Positions 54,820 through 64,000 of a stretch of 64,000 nucleotides of DNA are shown here, piece after piece. Source of the stretch: Prochlorococcus sp. scB241_528O2 (GTDB lineage: Bacteria > Cyanobacteriota > Cyanobacteriia > PCC-6307 > Cyanobiaceae); the NCBI GenBank assembly GCA_000634115.1, contig JFLJ01000156.1, positions 124,001 through 188,000 of the forward strand. Direction: 5' to 3'. Positions within the stretch are counted from its first letter, which is position 1, and each line of letters begins with the position of its first letter. The translations under genes were made by a program, and so were the position numbers. Under the pieces are notes generated by a model, which did not search any database, had not been told where the DNA came from, and worked only from the letters and a program-made list of their open reading frames with translations.

Positions 54820-55864
54820 TTTCTAAATTAATGTACTTTTTCCCTAAATCAGTAAGCAATCTTCCTCGAGGAGTTCTCATGAGGAAACCAATTTTTATGA
54901 GATATGGCTCAACTACAAATTCTAACATTGAGGAATCATCACCCAAGCCAGCTGCAATTGAATCGAGTCCAGTAGGAATATTATTATTTAGATTTAAAAA
55001 CGATAAATATTGTCTATCTAAGGTATCCAATCCTTTTTCATCTATTTGATAAGAATTCAAAGCTTTTTTGACTAAATTTTTGGAGATAAAATTAGTTTTT
55101 ACTACAACTTGAGCATAATCTCTAACTCTTCTTAATAATCTCAAAGCAATTCTTGGAGTCCCTCGAGATATCTTTGCCAAATCATAAGATGCTTCATCCT
55201 CTAAATTAAGGTTTATCAATCGGGCAAAATTAACAATTATTTGTCTTAATTCATCATTTGTATAAAATTCAATTTTCTGAGACATGCCAAATCTATCTCT
55301 TAGGGGGGCACTAATTGAAGCTAATTTAGTTGTCGCTCCAATTAGAGTAAATCTGGGAAGATTAATTGTTCTACAACGTGCTCCTCTATTAGCTCCCATC
55401 GTTAAATCTAGTCTAAAATCCTCCATTGCAGAATATAACAACTCTTCAGTTAACCTATTTAAACGATGTATTTCATCTATAAATAAAACTTCGCCTTCTT
55501 TTAATCCAAGCAGTAATCCTACAATATCTCTAGGCCTTTCAATTGCTGGAGCAGTAGCTATCCTACATTTTGTATTCATTTCACTGGCTATCAAAAAAGC
55601 TAAGGTAGTCTTACCTAACCCAGGCTGACCATATAAAAGAGTATGCTCCAAAGGTTCTTTCCTATAGATAGAAGCATCTATAGCTATTCTTAAAGAAGAC
55701 TTAAGCTGTTCTTGGCCAATAAATTCTTGTAAAGTAAGTGGGCGAGCTAAATTAATATTATTATTTCTTTTTTCTTCTGGAATAATTTTTGAATCAACTA
55801 GCCGAAGCTCTTTTTTACGAAGAGAAAAGTCATCATCGCCTATATTGGAGGAAATTATTGCCAT
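54806..55864 (-). CDS. ruvB: Holliday junction branch migration helicase RuvB
   Basis: AAA+ motor of the RuvAB branch-migration complex. The 352-residue protein begins with a short non-conserved extension (about 35 residues), then [14 protein letters not shown] and Walker A GQPGLGKT. Walker [12 protein letters not shown], sensor 1 [11 protein letters not shown], the arginine finger in PLRDRFGM and the winged-helix C-terminus ([21 protein letters not shown]) follow. Divergent from smpB with a 52-base gap. Confidence 0.97.
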   Translation of the reverse strand: MAIISSNIGDDDFSLRKKELRLVDSKIIPEEKRNNNINLARPLTLQEFIGQEQLKSSLRIAIDASIYRKEPLEHTLLYGQPGLGKTTLAFLIASEMNTKCRIATAPAIERPRDIVGLLLGLKEGEVLFIDEIHRLNRLTEELLYSAMEDFRLDLTMGANRGARCRTINLPRFTLIGATTKLASISAPLRDRFGMSQKIEFYTNDELRQIIVNFARLINLNLEDEASYDLAKISRGTPRIALRLLRRVRDYAQVVVKTNFISKNLVKKALNSYQIDEKGLDTLDRQYLSFLNLNNNIPTGLDSIAAGLGDDSSMLEFVVEPYLIKIGFLMRTPRGRLLTDLGKKYINLENDNF

Positions 55865-55916
55865 AATGAAAGGTTAATTGCAATTGTTCTGAGTAGAAAG
55901 ATTTTTTACAACTAAA

Positions 55917-56411
55917 ATGGCAAAAAATTCAAACAAAGTTAAAAAAAATACTAAAAAAGAAAATATTTTTAAACGGCTAGCAGAGAACAGATATGCAAAA
56001 TTTCAATATGAAATATCTGAAACAATCGAAGCTGGAATTGAACTTTTAGGGACTGAAGTAAAGTCGATTAGAAACGGAAAAGCAAATTTAAGAGATGGGT
56101 ACTGTTCATTCAGAGATGGAGAGATTTTATTATTAAATGTTCACATTTCACCACACAAAAATGTGGGGACTTTTTTTAATCATGATCCATTAAGAAACAG
56201 AAAGTTGCTACTACACAAGCAAGAAATAATAAAACTGAAATCAAATACTGAAAAAAAAGGAATGACTATCGTTCCATTATCTCTTTATTTAAAAGGCTCA
56301 TGGATAAAATTAACTATTGGAGTCGGTAAAGGGAAAAAATTACATGACAAAAGACAAACTGAAAAACATAAAGATATAAAAAGAGAAATCAACTCTGCCT
56401 TAAAAAGATGA
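55917..56411 (+). CDS. smpB: SsrA-binding protein
   Basis: Binds tmRNA and delivers it to stalled ribosomes for trans-translation. The 164-residue protein has an oligonucleotide-binding barrel with [35 protein letters not shown], then NVHISPH and [10 protein letters not shown]. The basic C-terminal tail, [20 protein letters not shown], inserts into the ribosome mRNA channel. A Lys-rich N-terminal extension (first 15 residues) is slightly longer than usual. The tmRNA gene itself is not in the window. Confidence 0.96.
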   Translation: MAKNSNKVKKNTKKENIFKRLAENRYAKFQYEISETIEAGIELLGTEVKSIRNGKANLRDGYCSFRDGEILLLNVHISPHKNVGTFFNHDPLRNRKLLLHKQEIIKLKSNTEKKGMTIVPLSLYLKGSWIKLTIGVGKGKKLHDKRQTEKHKDIKREINSALKR

Positions 56412-56429
56412 ATTATTTCTAAGTCTTTA

Positions 56430-56675
56430 TTAATCTAAACTAACAGAACTTGGAGGAGGGGAGGGATCTGGATCTGCGATTAGCATATGTTGTAAGACAG
56501 TTTCAGGTCTCTCACTATCTCTCCATCGAATTTTGTAAGCAGGCATTTTTGTGCCCCTGCTAGTAGTTTGCTCTACTGGTTCAATAACCCATCCTCTTCT
56601 AGATCGGCCTTGAGGATTTCTTTTAACTACTGCATCCGCGTGTTTGAAACGGAAACCAACACGTTCACCACTCAT
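56430..56675 (-). CDS. Small conserved-looking basic protein, function unknown
   Basis: An 81-residue protein with a beta-rich core (GFRFKHADAVVKRNPQGRSRRGWVIEPVEQ, AYKIRWRDSERPETVLQHML, at about 7-36 and 46-66) and a Pro/Ser-rich tail. The core has the feel of a small SH3- or KOW-like barrel that could bind RNA or protein, but I do not recognise a named family. GC content is higher than average, suggesting strong constraint. It is convergent with smpB (18-base gap) and 60 bases downstream of lysS. Confidence 0.7.
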   Translation of the reverse strand: MSGERVGFRFKHADAVVKRNPQGRSRRGWVIEPVEQTTSRGTKMPAYKIRWRDSERPETVLQHMLIADPDPSPPPSSVSLD

Positions 56676-56735
56676 TTCAAAATTTCGTATTGGATTAATT
56701 TTATTTATTTTACTCCATTCGAGGGTGATTTTTCA

Positions 56736-58244
56736 TTATTTATTTGAAGTTATTTCTGGTTTTAACAATGGAAATGGAATCACATCTCTAATTGATGGAC
56801 TGTCAGTAATTAGCATAATAAGTCTGTCAATTCCTATGCCTAATCCTCCAGTAGGAGGCATACCAATCTCTAAAGCATTCAAAAAATCTTCATCTATACA
56901 ATGAGCCTCAAGATCTCCTTGATCTCTAAGAGTTTGTTGTAATTGCATTCTTTCTCTTTGATCTACTGGATCTATCAATTCACTAAAAGCATTTGCTAGC
57001 TCACGACCAACAATGAATAATTCGAATCTCTGAACCATTTCTTTATTATCATTATGAGGCCTAGCTAGAGGAGAAATTTCAACAGGATAATCAATAACAA
57101 AAGTAGGTTCCACCAGCTGTGACTCTACTTTTTGCTCGAAGACCTCATTCAAAAGTCTTCCCATGGTATTAACTTTAATAGATAGTTCAACATTGATACT
57201 TTTAACAGCTATTTTTGCTGCTTTAAAGTCTCCACCGAAAGAATCAAAATCAATCCCTGTATATTTCTTGACTATATTTTTCATCGATATTCTGGACCAA
57301 GGTTTAGAAAAATCAATGGTCTTATTTTGATAATTTATCACTAGAGAACCACATGTATTAAATACGATATCTTTTATTAATTCTTCTGTTAAATCCATCA
57401 TATCGACATAATTAGAAAAAGCTTGATAAATTTCAACTGAAGTAAATTCTGGATTATGCTTGGTACTTATTCCCTCATTTCGGAAGATTCTCCCCAATTC
57501 ATAAACTTTCTCAAATCCTCCAACAACCATTCTTTTGAGATGTAATTCTGTAGCTATCCTTAAATAAAGTGGAATATCTAATGTGTTGTGATGAGTAATA
57601 AATGGTCTTGCTTCAGCACCACCTGCTTCGGATTGCAGAATTGGAGTCTCTATCTCTAAAAAATTTCTTTTATCGAGCCATCTTCTTATAAAACTTATGC
57701 ATTGTGCTCTTGTTTTAAATACATTTTTAGAGTGGGGATTAACTATTAAATCAAGATAACGTTGTCGATATCTTTTTTCAATATCAGTCAATCCATGCCA
57801 TTTATCTGGTAAGGGTTGTAAAGATTTAGATAACATTTCCCATTTCTCAACTTTAATTGACAGCTCACCTTTATTAGTTTTTTTAATAGTTCCGCTGACG
57901 CCTATCCAGTCACCAATATCTACTAATTCCTTAATATCTTCAAAAGAAAGCAATTTTTGATTTTCTATATTTAAATCAATAATCCTTTTATCTAAATAAA
58001 GCTGAATCTGACCTTCTTGGTCGTTTATTGTGAAAAAAGCAATTTTACCCATTACCCTTTTTGCCATCACTCTGCCCGCTATAGCAACAATGAATTCTTC
58101 TTCTTGACCATTTTCTAAATAATCAAATTTTTGGATAAGAAATCGTGAGGTATGGGAAATTCTAAAGCTTTCTGCGTAAGAAAAAAATCCTTTACTAACT
58201 AGTGACTTAGCTTTTTGTAAGCGAGCTTCTCTGATTTCAGACAA
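56736..58244 (-). CDS. lysS: Lysyl-tRNA synthetase, class II
   Basis: Charges tRNA-Lys. The 502-residue protein has the N-terminal anticodon-binding OB fold ([27 protein letters not shown]), class II motif 1 ([18 protein letters not shown]), motif 2 ([26 protein letters not shown]) and motif 3 ([19 protein letters not shown]). Length and motif order are standard. It lies 45 bases downstream of rpaB on the same strand. Confidence 0.97.
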   Translation of the reverse strand: MSEIREARLQKAKSLVSKGFFSYAESFRISHTSRFLIQKFDYLENGQEEEFIVAIAGRVMAKRVMGKIAFFTINDQEGQIQLYLDKRIIDLNIENQKLLSFEDIKELVDIGDWIGVSGTIKKTNKGELSIKVEKWEMLSKSLQPLPDKWHGLTDIEKRYRQRYLDLIVNPHSKNVFKTRAQCISFIRRWLDKRNFLEIETPILQSEAGGAEARPFITHHNTLDIPLYLRIATELHLKRMVVGGFEKVYELGRIFRNEGISTKHNPEFTSVEIYQAFSNYVDMMDLTEELIKDIVFNTCGSLVINYQNKTIDFSKPWSRISMKNIVKKYTGIDFDSFGGDFKAAKIAVKSINVELSIKVNTMGRLLNEVFEQKVESQLVEPTFVIDYPVEISPLARPHNDNKEMVQRFELFIVGRELANAFSELIDPVDQRERMQLQQTLRDQGDLEAHCIDEDFLNALEIGMPPTGGLGIGIDRLIMLITDSPSIRDVIPFPLLKPEITSNK

Positions 58245-58289
58245 AATTTAATTTATTTGTTTTATTTAATAAAATTATCAGACTAAGGC

Positions 58290-59036
58290 TTAACTTGCCA
58301 AAGATGTTGCTGTTTCGCCAACTCTCTGAGATGCATAACCAATCCCTCTTACAGTTAATATTAATTCTGGATTTCTGGGATCCGGTTCCAATTTACCCCT
58401 TAGTCTAGCTACATAAACGTCTACAACTCTTAAATCTGCAGCTCTCCGAGGAGGATAACCCCACAACTGTTCTAAAATTTCAGCTCTTGGAACAACTTTA
58501 CCAGGCTCGTCAAATAATAATTCTAGAAGACTAAATTCAGTATAAGTTAAGCTAATTCTTTCACCAGCCCTAGAAACTTGTCTTCTGTTAGTATCAACAA
58601 CTAAACTTCCAAATTTCATAACTCCTTTACCAGATGGTGTCTCTTTCGTTTCAGTAACCGATACGGTAGGGCCCATTCTTCTCAAAATAGTAGCTATCCT
58701 AGCTTCCAACTCTTTTGGGCTAAATGGTTTTGATAAATAATCATCAGCTCCTAGATCTAAACCTGCAACTCTTTCTGAAATAGCTTCTAATGCAGTTAAA
58801 AATATTATTGGCACAACTGATTCAGCCCTAATTCTTCGACAAACTGCAAATCCATCCATTTTTGGGAGCATAACATCAAGAACTATCAAGTCAGGTGAAT
58901 CTCTGTGAAAAGATTCAAGAGCTTCTTCGCCGTTAGTGGCTGAATAAACTTGATATCCAGCTAGTTGAAGTCTTGTAACCAATACCTTCAAAACTGCTGG
59001 TTCATCGTCAACAACTAAAATTCTTGCTTTTGACAT
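58290..59036 (-). CDS. rpaB: OmpR-family response regulator RpaB
   Basis: Master high-light regulator of cyanobacteria, which binds HLR1 sites in front of photosystem and hli genes; partner of the NblS/Hik33 kinase, which is not in this window. The 248-residue protein has a receiver domain (acidic pocket DDE at 10-12, phosphoacceptor Asp54 in LIVLDVMLPKMDG, Lys in DDYLSKPFSPKELEARI). The C-terminal winged helix includes LTYTEFSLLELLFDEPGKVVPR and RVVDVYVARLRGKLEPDPRNP. The near-identity to RpaB in the linker and DNA-binding part favours RpaB over RpaA. A 160-base gap lies upstream before mreD. Confidence 0.94.
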   Translation of the reverse strand: MSKARILVVDDEPAVLKVLVTRLQLAGYQVYSATNGEEALESFHRDSPDLIVLDVMLPKMDGFAVCRRIRAESVVPIIFLTALEAISERVAGLDLGADDYLSKPFSPKELEARIATILRRMGPTVSVTETKETPSGKGVMKFGSLVVDTNRRQVSRAGERISLTYTEFSLLELLFDEPGKVVPRAEILEQLWGYPPRRAADLRVVDVYVARLRGKLEPDPRNPELILTVRGIGYASQRVGETATSLAS

Positions 59037-59196
59037 AGTTAAAAAAGATTTCCAGATATTTCAAAGCAAAGATTTCTTGCATTGAATTTTCATTCTAACA
59101 ATTAAAAATATAACATTACGAAGTCTAAAAGAGATATTCCCAAGATTTACTAATAACTTTCAATAATCTAAAAATATGAATTATGCGAATACTTTT

Positions 59197-59736
59197 TTAC
59201 TTTTTTGCGAAATTTATTAATGTTCTTTTTTCCTTAGAATATTTAAAAAGTCTCAAAAGTTGGGAGCAAATTAAAGGAGCAAAAAAACCTGTAAGAAAAA
59301 CTTCAGCTAAAATATTGTGAAAACTTGGGATAAAAAGTAAAAAAGTACCATTTGAAAAATTTTTAAACAAAATCTGCATAAAATACAAGGTTCCACATAA
59401 AAAACTTCCAAAACAACAGATTAAACCATACCTAAAATGTCCCACGAAAATATCACTATTAATTTTAATTCTCCCAAACCATATTCCGCATACAATTAAA
59501 CCTGGTATTTGGGTAAAACTACTATCCAGGGTTACAGAATCTAATATAAGGCCTAAAAAAAAACCAAATATGAGTCCATTGATTGATCCATTAATCATTG
59601 ACCATGGCAACAACCAAAATAAAGGCCAATATGGCTGAATACCTAAAAATCCAAGCCAATTTGGATGCCATAAGAAAATAATTGGGATAAAAATAAAACA
59701 TATTATGGGTAATTTTATTGTGAAAAATTTATTCAT
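59197..59736 (-). CDS. mreD: Rod shape-determining protein MreD
   Basis: Integral membrane protein of about 179 residues with five hydrophobic helices (for example IKLPIICFIFIPIIFLW and MINGSINGLIFGFFLGLILDSV), part of the elongasome. I choose the ATG at 59734-59736, because it overlaps the mreC stop in a TAATG arrangement, over a start 10 codons upstream inside mreC. Identity rests on topology and on its place after mreB and mreC, since MreD sequence is poorly conserved. Confidence 0.85.
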   Translation of the reverse strand: MNKFFTIKLPIICFIFIPIIFLWHPNWLGFLGIQPYWPLFWLLPWSMINGSINGLIFGFFLGLILDSVTLDSSFTQIPGLIVCGIWFGRIKINSDIFVGHFRYGLICCFGSFLCGTLYFMQILFKNFSNGTFLLFIPSFHNILAEVFLTGFFAPLICSQLLRLFKYSKEKRTLINFAKK

Positions 59737-60485
59737 TAGATTTTTACTTTTAAAATTTGCACCCAATCTATTAAGTGAGGTTTAGCCAAAAGTAATATTT
59801 TTGCCGTTTTTTTTGCTTTAAATGTCTCGTCTATACTTTGAACAATTCCAATAGGTATATTTGGGGGTAATAAAGTACTAGCAGGAGAAGATGACACAAA
59901 ATCTCCGACTTTTATATCAGCATCTTTTGAATAAAGTATTAAATTAGGATTATCATCTCCTGAACCAATAAGTAGTCCATTAATTTGAATTCTATCCACC
60001 CATACTCCTACTTTACTTTCTGGGGAGGTTAATAATGTTACCGACGAAGTAAAAAAAGAAGTACTATTTACTCTTCCTAATAATCCACCCGGACCCATAA
60101 CAGTACTTCCAATTTCCACCCCATCTTTTGAACCTTTATTTAATATAATTTGTCTCCACCAACTACCTGTTTTTCTAGAAATAACTGCTGCTGAAATAGT
60201 ATTACTATTAGATGAATTTTGAAGATTTAGAATTTCTCGCAATCTTAAATTATCCTCTTTGAGAAGATTTAGTTTTATCAGAGATTCTTGGTCTGAGCTA
60301 TTAAGAATAACTTCTTTTTGAAATTGACCTGGCCAAAAAGGCTTTGAAATAAAATAATAAAGATCCTTATAAATAGCACCTTTTGATATTCTTATAAAAA
60401 CCAAAAATAAACAAATTGCAAACAATATCCAATTTTTCTTTTTATGCCACCAACGACTAGTAGAGATTCGTCGGATATCTAACAT
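59736..60485 (-). CDS. mreC: Rod shape-determining protein MreC
   Basis: A 249-residue membrane-anchored elongasome scaffold: one N-terminal membrane helix (WILFAICLFLVFIRISKGAI), a coiled-coil stretch (LIKLNLLKEDNLRLREILNLQ), then the conserved beta domain AAVISRKTGSWWRQIILNKGSKDGVEIGSTVMGPGGLLGRV (about 97-137). It lies 4 bases after mreB and overlaps mreD in TAATG. Length is at the short end of the family. Confidence 0.94.
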   Translation of the reverse strand: MLDIRRISTSRWWHKKKNWILFAICLFLVFIRISKGAIYKDLYYFISKPFWPGQFQKEVILNSSDQESLIKLNLLKEDNLRLREILNLQNSSNSNTISAAVISRKTGSWWRQIILNKGSKDGVEIGSTVMGPGGLLGRVNSTSFFTSSVTLLTSPESKVGVWVDRIQINGLLIGSGDDNPNLILYSKDADIKVGDFVSSSPASTLLPPNIPIGIVQSIDETFKAKKTAKILLLAKPHLIDWVQILKVKI

Positions 60486-60489
60486 AGTA

Positions 60490-61542
60490 TTAATTTCTTA
60501 TCGAGTCCTTTACAAAATCTGGAATATCAACGACTCTTTTAAGTTTTTTAAAATCATCCAACACCTCTCCACAACCATTAACTACGCACAGTAGTGGTTT
60601 TTCTGCAATGTGAGTAAAAATTCCCGTTTCAGCGCTCACCAAATCATTAATTCCTCTGACTAAAGCTCCACCCCCTGCAAGCATAATACCTCTTTCAACA
60701 ATATCTGCGGCTAATTCAGGAGGTGTTCTCTCAAGAGTTCTCTTTATAGCTTCAACTATTTGATTTAGTGGATCTGCCATTGCTTCTCTAATTTCTCCAG
60801 ATGTTAAGGTTATAGATCTTGGCAGCCCAGATAAAAGATGTAAACCTCTGACCTCTAATGTAGCTTTATCAAAATGATCATCCTGAAACGCAGATCCAAT
60901 TTTGATTTTAATCTCTTCTGAAGTTCTTTCTCCAACAACTAAATTGTGAACTTTTTTAAGATATAGAGCAATTGATTCATTGATTTCATCACCTGCTATT
61001 CGAAGAGATTCACTTACAACTGTGCCCCCAAGACTTAATACTGCAACCTCTGTAGTACCACCACCAATATCAACGATCATAGCCCCAACTGGCTCAGTTA
61101 CAGGTAATGATGCCCCTATTGCCGCTGCCACAGGTTCATCTATCAAATAAACTTCTCTAGCTCCAGCCAATCCAGCTTCTCTAACTGCTCTTCGCTCAAC
61201 ACTAGTAATACCACTTGGAACGCCAATAACTATTCTAGGAGCTAATAGGCCTTTACCTTCACTAGATTTTTGAATAAATGTTTGTATCATTTTTTCCGCA
61301 GCATCAAAATCAGCAATAACTCCATCCCTCAATGGTCTTACAGCCTTGATATTTCCAGGAGTTCTTCCTAACATTAGTTTTGCTTCTTCACCAACTGCCA
61401 AAGGAATCCCCTCTTCTAAATCCATAGCAACTACAGAAGGCTCTTGTAAAACAACCCCTTTCCCTGATACATGTATCAGAGTATTAGCAGTGCCTAAATC
61501 AATACCTATATCTCTAGAAAATTTAAGTCTGTTGAAAATCAC
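60490..61542 (-). CDS. mreB: Rod shape-determining protein MreB
   Basis: Bacterial actin that organises lateral wall synthesis. The 350-residue protein has phosphate-1 [18 protein letters not shown], the [18 protein letters not shown] segment, [15 protein letters not shown], phosphate-2 [20 protein letters not shown] and the adenosine motif [14 protein letters not shown]. First gene of mreBCD and divergent from ssb with a 131-base gap. Confidence 0.98.
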   Translation of the reverse strand: MIFNRLKFSRDIGIDLGTANTLIHVSGKGVVLQEPSVVAMDLEEGIPLAVGEEAKLMLGRTPGNIKAVRPLRDGVIADFDAAEKMIQTFIQKSSEGKGLLAPRIVIGVPSGITSVERRAVREAGLAGAREVYLIDEPVAAAIGASLPVTEPVGAMIVDIGGGTTEVAVLSLGGTVVSESLRIAGDEINESIALYLKKVHNLVVGERTSEEIKIKIGSAFQDDHFDKATLEVRGLHLLSGLPRSITLTSGEIREAMADPLNQIVEAIKRTLERTPPELAADIVERGIMLAGGGALVRGINDLVSAETGIFTHIAEKPLLCVVNGCGEVLDDFKKLKRVVDIPDFVKDSIRN

Positions 61543-61673
61543 AATAAAAACTCTTTTTAAATAATATATATCTATTTTTTGTTAAGCTCTCACAATTCTC
61601 TACTTTAGTTATGAATAGCACGTAAAACTTTGAGCAAAAAATGAAAATATGAGTATTATTAAAAAAAAAATTT

Positions 61674-62045
61674 ATGGAAATTAACACTATTAACCTTGTT
61701 GGCAGAGCAGGGAGAGAACCAGATGTAAGATATTTTGAATCTGGAAGCATCGTTGCTAATTTCACTTTGGCAGTGAACAGAAGAAGTAGAGATGAAGAGC
61801 CTGACTGGTTTAATTTAGAGATATGGGGCAAACAAGCACAAATAGCCGCAGATTACGTTAAAAAAGGATCTTTAATTGGAATTACAGGAAGCTTTAAAAT
61901 TGATAGTTGGAAAGATAAAAATACTGGTGAAGACAGATATAAACCAGTTGTTAGAGTTGATAGATTAAATTTGCTCAGCTCAAGAAAAGAGTCTGAAAAT
62001 AACCAATATTCTAACAGCAGTAACTCTAGTGATATTCCATTTTAG
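61674..62045 (+). CDS. ssb: Single-stranded DNA-binding protein
   Basis: OB-fold protein of 123 residues with INTINLVGRAGREPDVRYF, VANFTLAVNRRSRDEEPDWFNLEIWGKQAQIAADYVKKG (about 28-66) and an acidic-to-hydrophobic C-terminal tip SSDIPF that recruits partner proteins. The linker is short, as in streamlined cyanobacteria. The 3' end overlaps the convergent DedA gene by 4 bases. Confidence 0.96.
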   Translation: MEINTINLVGRAGREPDVRYFESGSIVANFTLAVNRRSRDEEPDWFNLEIWGKQAQIAADYVKKGSLIGITGSFKIDSWKDKNTGEDRYKPVVRVDRLNLLSSRKESENNQYSNSSNSSDIPF

Positions 62046-62701
62046 GATCTATTTTTTTTTATAACTCTAATAATTAGTTTTATAAAAAAATATAAAAAAA
62101 TTAAAATTAAAACTGGCTTCAAAACATATTTAATTTGATCTAAATAAGTTTCAATGATTTGATAATTTTCACCAAATAAGTACCCTGCGTATGTTAGAAG
62201 TGCTACCCATATGAGGCTACCAAATGTAGTCCAAATCAAAAATTTTCTTAATGGCATAAGTTCTATGCCAGCAGGAACTGAAATTAATGTTCTTATACCT
62301 GGTACTAATCGGCCCCAAAAAACTAAAGGAACGCCATATCTCTCAAACCACCTTTTACTTTTAGTTAAATCATTAGAAGAAATTCCTAAATATTTTCCTT
62401 TTTTTTCTAGAAAATTTGCAAGTTTTTTTTCATTTACTAATCTGCCTAAGTAATACCAAGGCAATGATCCTAAGATCGTTCCAAATAACCCCCAAAAAAC
62501 TAAAATATAGAAATTTAATTTTTGTTGGTAAACAAAAAAGCCTCCCAATGGCATTATTATTTCCGAAGGAATTGGAGGTATTATATTTTCTAAAAACATA
62601 GCCAAACAAATAGTAAGGTATGCAATTACAGAATTCTTTTCAACAGCCAAACTTATATAGTCTGGAATTGAGGTAAGAAAATTTACAAAAATTAAACTCA
62701 A
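62042..62701 (-). CDS. DedA-family membrane protein
   Basis: A 219-residue polytopic protein of the DedA/VTT (SNARE-associated) family, linked in bacteria to lipid carrier flipping and envelope homeostasis. Signatures are LENIIPPIPSEIIMPLGGFFV, the GRLVPGIRTLISVPAGIELMPLRKF motif (about 130-155) with the conserved Arg and Pro, and a re-entrant-loop pattern. It starts 2 bases after the ahcY stop on the same strand and is probably co-transcribed with it. Confidence 0.92.
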   Translation of the reverse strand: MSLIFVNFLTSIPDYISLAVEKNSVIAYLTICLAMFLENIIPPIPSEIIMPLGGFFVYQQKLNFYILVFWGLFGTILGSLPWYYLGRLVNEKKLANFLEKKGKYLGISSNDLTKSKRWFERYGVPLVFWGRLVPGIRTLISVPAGIELMPLRKFLIWTTFGSLIWVALLTYAGYLFGENYQIIETYLDQIKYVLKPVLILIFLYFFIKLIIRVIKKNRS

Positions 62702-62703
62702 AC

Positions 62704-64000
62704 TTAATATCTATAAAGTTCTGGTTTATAAGGTCCATCTACAGAAACATTAATGTAATCTGCTTGTTCTTTGGTTAATTGCGTTAGTTTTGCACCAATT
62801 TTATCTAAATGTAATCTAGCTACCATTTCATCTAAATGTTTTGGTAAAACATAAACTTCTTTATTATATTGCTCTGACTTATTGAAAAGTTCAATCTGAG
62901 CTAATACTTGGTTAGTAAAAGAATTACTCATAACAAAACTTGGGTGTCCAGTAGCACAGCCTAAGTTGACTAATCTACCTTCAGCTAAAAGAATAATTTT
63001 GTTTCCACTCGGTAAAGTTATGTGATCAACCTGTGGCTTAATATTTTCCCACGAATAATTTTTTAATGAAGCGACATCAATTTCATTATCGAAATGTCCA
63101 ATATTACAAACTATTGCCTCATTCTTCATCTTGACAAGATTTTCATGGGTAATTACCTGATAATTACCAGTTGCCGTAACGAATATATCTATATCTTCAA
63201 CAACATCATCTAAGGTAACAACGCTATAACCTTCCATTGCTGCTTGAAGAGCACAAATTGGATCGATTTCAGCAACTTTTACAACTGCACCAAGTCCTCT
63301 TAATGACTGTGCTGAACCTTTACCTACATCACCAAAACCTATTACTAATGCGACTTTTCCAGCAATCATCACATCAGTGGCACGCTTAATACTATCAACT
63401 AAAGATTCTCGGCAACCATATAAATTATCAAATTTACTTTTAGTTACTGAATCATTTACATTTATAGCGGGAAAAGGTAGAGCATTTTGCTTTTGCAGTT
63501 GATAAAGTCTTGCGACTCCTGTGGTAGTTTCTTCAGTAACACCAATAATATTACTTTTAATTCTAGAATAGAAGCTACCATCAGCTTGCAATTTAGATTT
63601 AATAGATTTGAATAAAGCAATTTCTTCTTCATTACTAGGATTATCTAAAACGGACAAATCTTTTTCTGCCTTACTACCAAGTATCAATAAACCAGTTGCG
63701 TCACCTCCATCATCAAGAATCATATTCGGAGAGTCTGAACCCCAATCAAGGATGTAATGGGTGTACTGCCAATATTCATCAAGAGTCTCACCTTTTTTAG
63801 CATATACAGAAATTCCTTTATCTGCAATAGCTGCAGCCGCATGATCTTGGGTTGAAAAAATATTGCATGAAGCCCATTTAACTTTTGCACCAAGCTCGAC
63901 AAGAGTTTCTATTAATACAGCTGTCTGAATTGTCATATGAAGACTTCCAGCTATCTTTGCACCTTTAAGTGGCTTTTCAGCTTGATATTTATTTCTAAGT
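62704..64000 (-). CDS. ahcY: Adenosylhomocysteinase, 5' part outside the window
   Basis: NAD-dependent enzyme that hydrolyses S-adenosylhomocysteine, relieving product inhibition of methyltransferases. The open frame continues to the right edge: upstream of an internal Met the codons still read [19 protein letters not shown], then [12 protein letters not shown], the conserved N-terminal region. The true start therefore lies beyond base 64000. Other landmarks are [39 protein letters not shown] (about residue 174 onward of the visible internal frame), [11 protein letters not shown] and the C-terminal [11 protein letters not shown]. The visible part is about 432 residues. Confidence 0.97.
   Translation of the reverse strand, partial: LRNKYQAEKPLKGAKIAGSLHMTIQTAVLIETLVELGAKVKWASCNIFSTQDHAAAAIADKGISVYAKKGETLDEYWQYTHYILDWGSDSPNMILDDGGDATGLLILGSKAEKDLSVLDNPSNEEEIALFKSIKSKLQADGSFYSRIKSNIIGVTEETTTGVARLYQLQKQNALPFPAINVNDSVTKSKFDNLYGCRESLVDSIKRATDVMIAGKVALVIGFGDVGKGSAQSLRGLGAVVKVAEIDPICALQAAMEGYSVVTLDDVVEDIDIFVTATGNYQVITHENLVKMKNEAIVCNIGHFDNEIDVASLKNYSWENIKPQVDHITLPSGNKIILLAEGRLVNLGCATGHPSFVMSNSFTNQVLAQIELFNKSEQYNKEVYVLPKHLDEMVARLHLDKIGAKLTQLTKEQADYINVSVDGPYKPELYRY

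Overview
The window looks like a chromosomal stretch of a marine picocyanobacterium, most likely a high-light-adapted Prochlorococcus. The sequence shows very AT-rich DNA, tightly packed genes with overlapping or abutting ends, photosystem I genes (psaD, psaC), a carotenoid desaturase (crtD), the phycoerythrobilin genes pebA/pebB with heme oxygenase, NdhS, the response regulator RpaB, and cyanobacterial-type GshA, Icd and PEP carboxylase. There is no rRNA, IS element, prophage or CRISPR array. The clade assignment rests on gene content and composition only.

Layout. 1-9 kb: tail of an unknown gene, tyrA, crtD head-to-head with a fructosamine-kinase-like gene, a CAAD membrane protein, a MoeB/ThiF-rhodanese protein, a tandem-domain BtuR/CobA-like adenosyltransferase, larE-like, speD, recF and tRNA-Arg(CCG). 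9-19.5 kb: a long minus-strand run (mrp, rodA, histidine kinase, psaD, trpE, gshA, ppc, GNAT). 19.6-26 kb: hemF, a complex C assembly factor, an RNase D-like exonuclease, an LpxB-related protein, tRNA-Cys, a gene-poor accessory-looking stretch (23.67-24.35 kb) and purM. 26-37 kb: panC-cmk fusion, phosphatase, pebB-pebA-ho1, icd, sugar-related enzymes, an alpha/beta hydrolase and a cation/proton antiporter. 37-42.8 kb: glgP, two small conserved genes, tRNA-Arg(CCU), rnpB, rnc, ndhS, rimM.

42.9-45.1 kb: a two-gene cassette between rimM and glmS. It holds a complete C5-cytosine DNA methyltransferase and, with no gap, an unrecognised protein carrying a plausible PD-(D/E)xK nuclease motif. I read this as a type II restriction-modification system. 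It is the clearest accessory module here; streamlined Prochlorococcus genomes usually carry few such systems. The methyltransferase has an Xre-like helix-turn-helix segment inside its target-recognition region.

45-64 kb: housekeeping and photosynthesis genes: glmS, psaC, acpP-fabF, tkt, thiC behind a TPP riboswitch, a peptidase M20 / TPR / ruvB group, smpB, lysS, rpaB, mreBCD, ssb, a DedA protein and the 3' part of ahcY, which runs off the right edge.

Functional links: heme/biliverdin to phycoerythrobilin (ho1, pebA, pebB); cell elongation (mreBCD here, rodA elsewhere in the window); RNA processing (rnpB, rnc, RNase D-like); fatty acid synthesis (acpP-fabF); methyl/SAM metabolism (speD, ahcY). 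Several starts were moved from the longest open frame where an RNA gene, a neighbour or the protein family argues for it (CAAD protein, LpxB-like, rnc, glmS, mreD, the 55-residue Cys protein); recF remains ambiguous.
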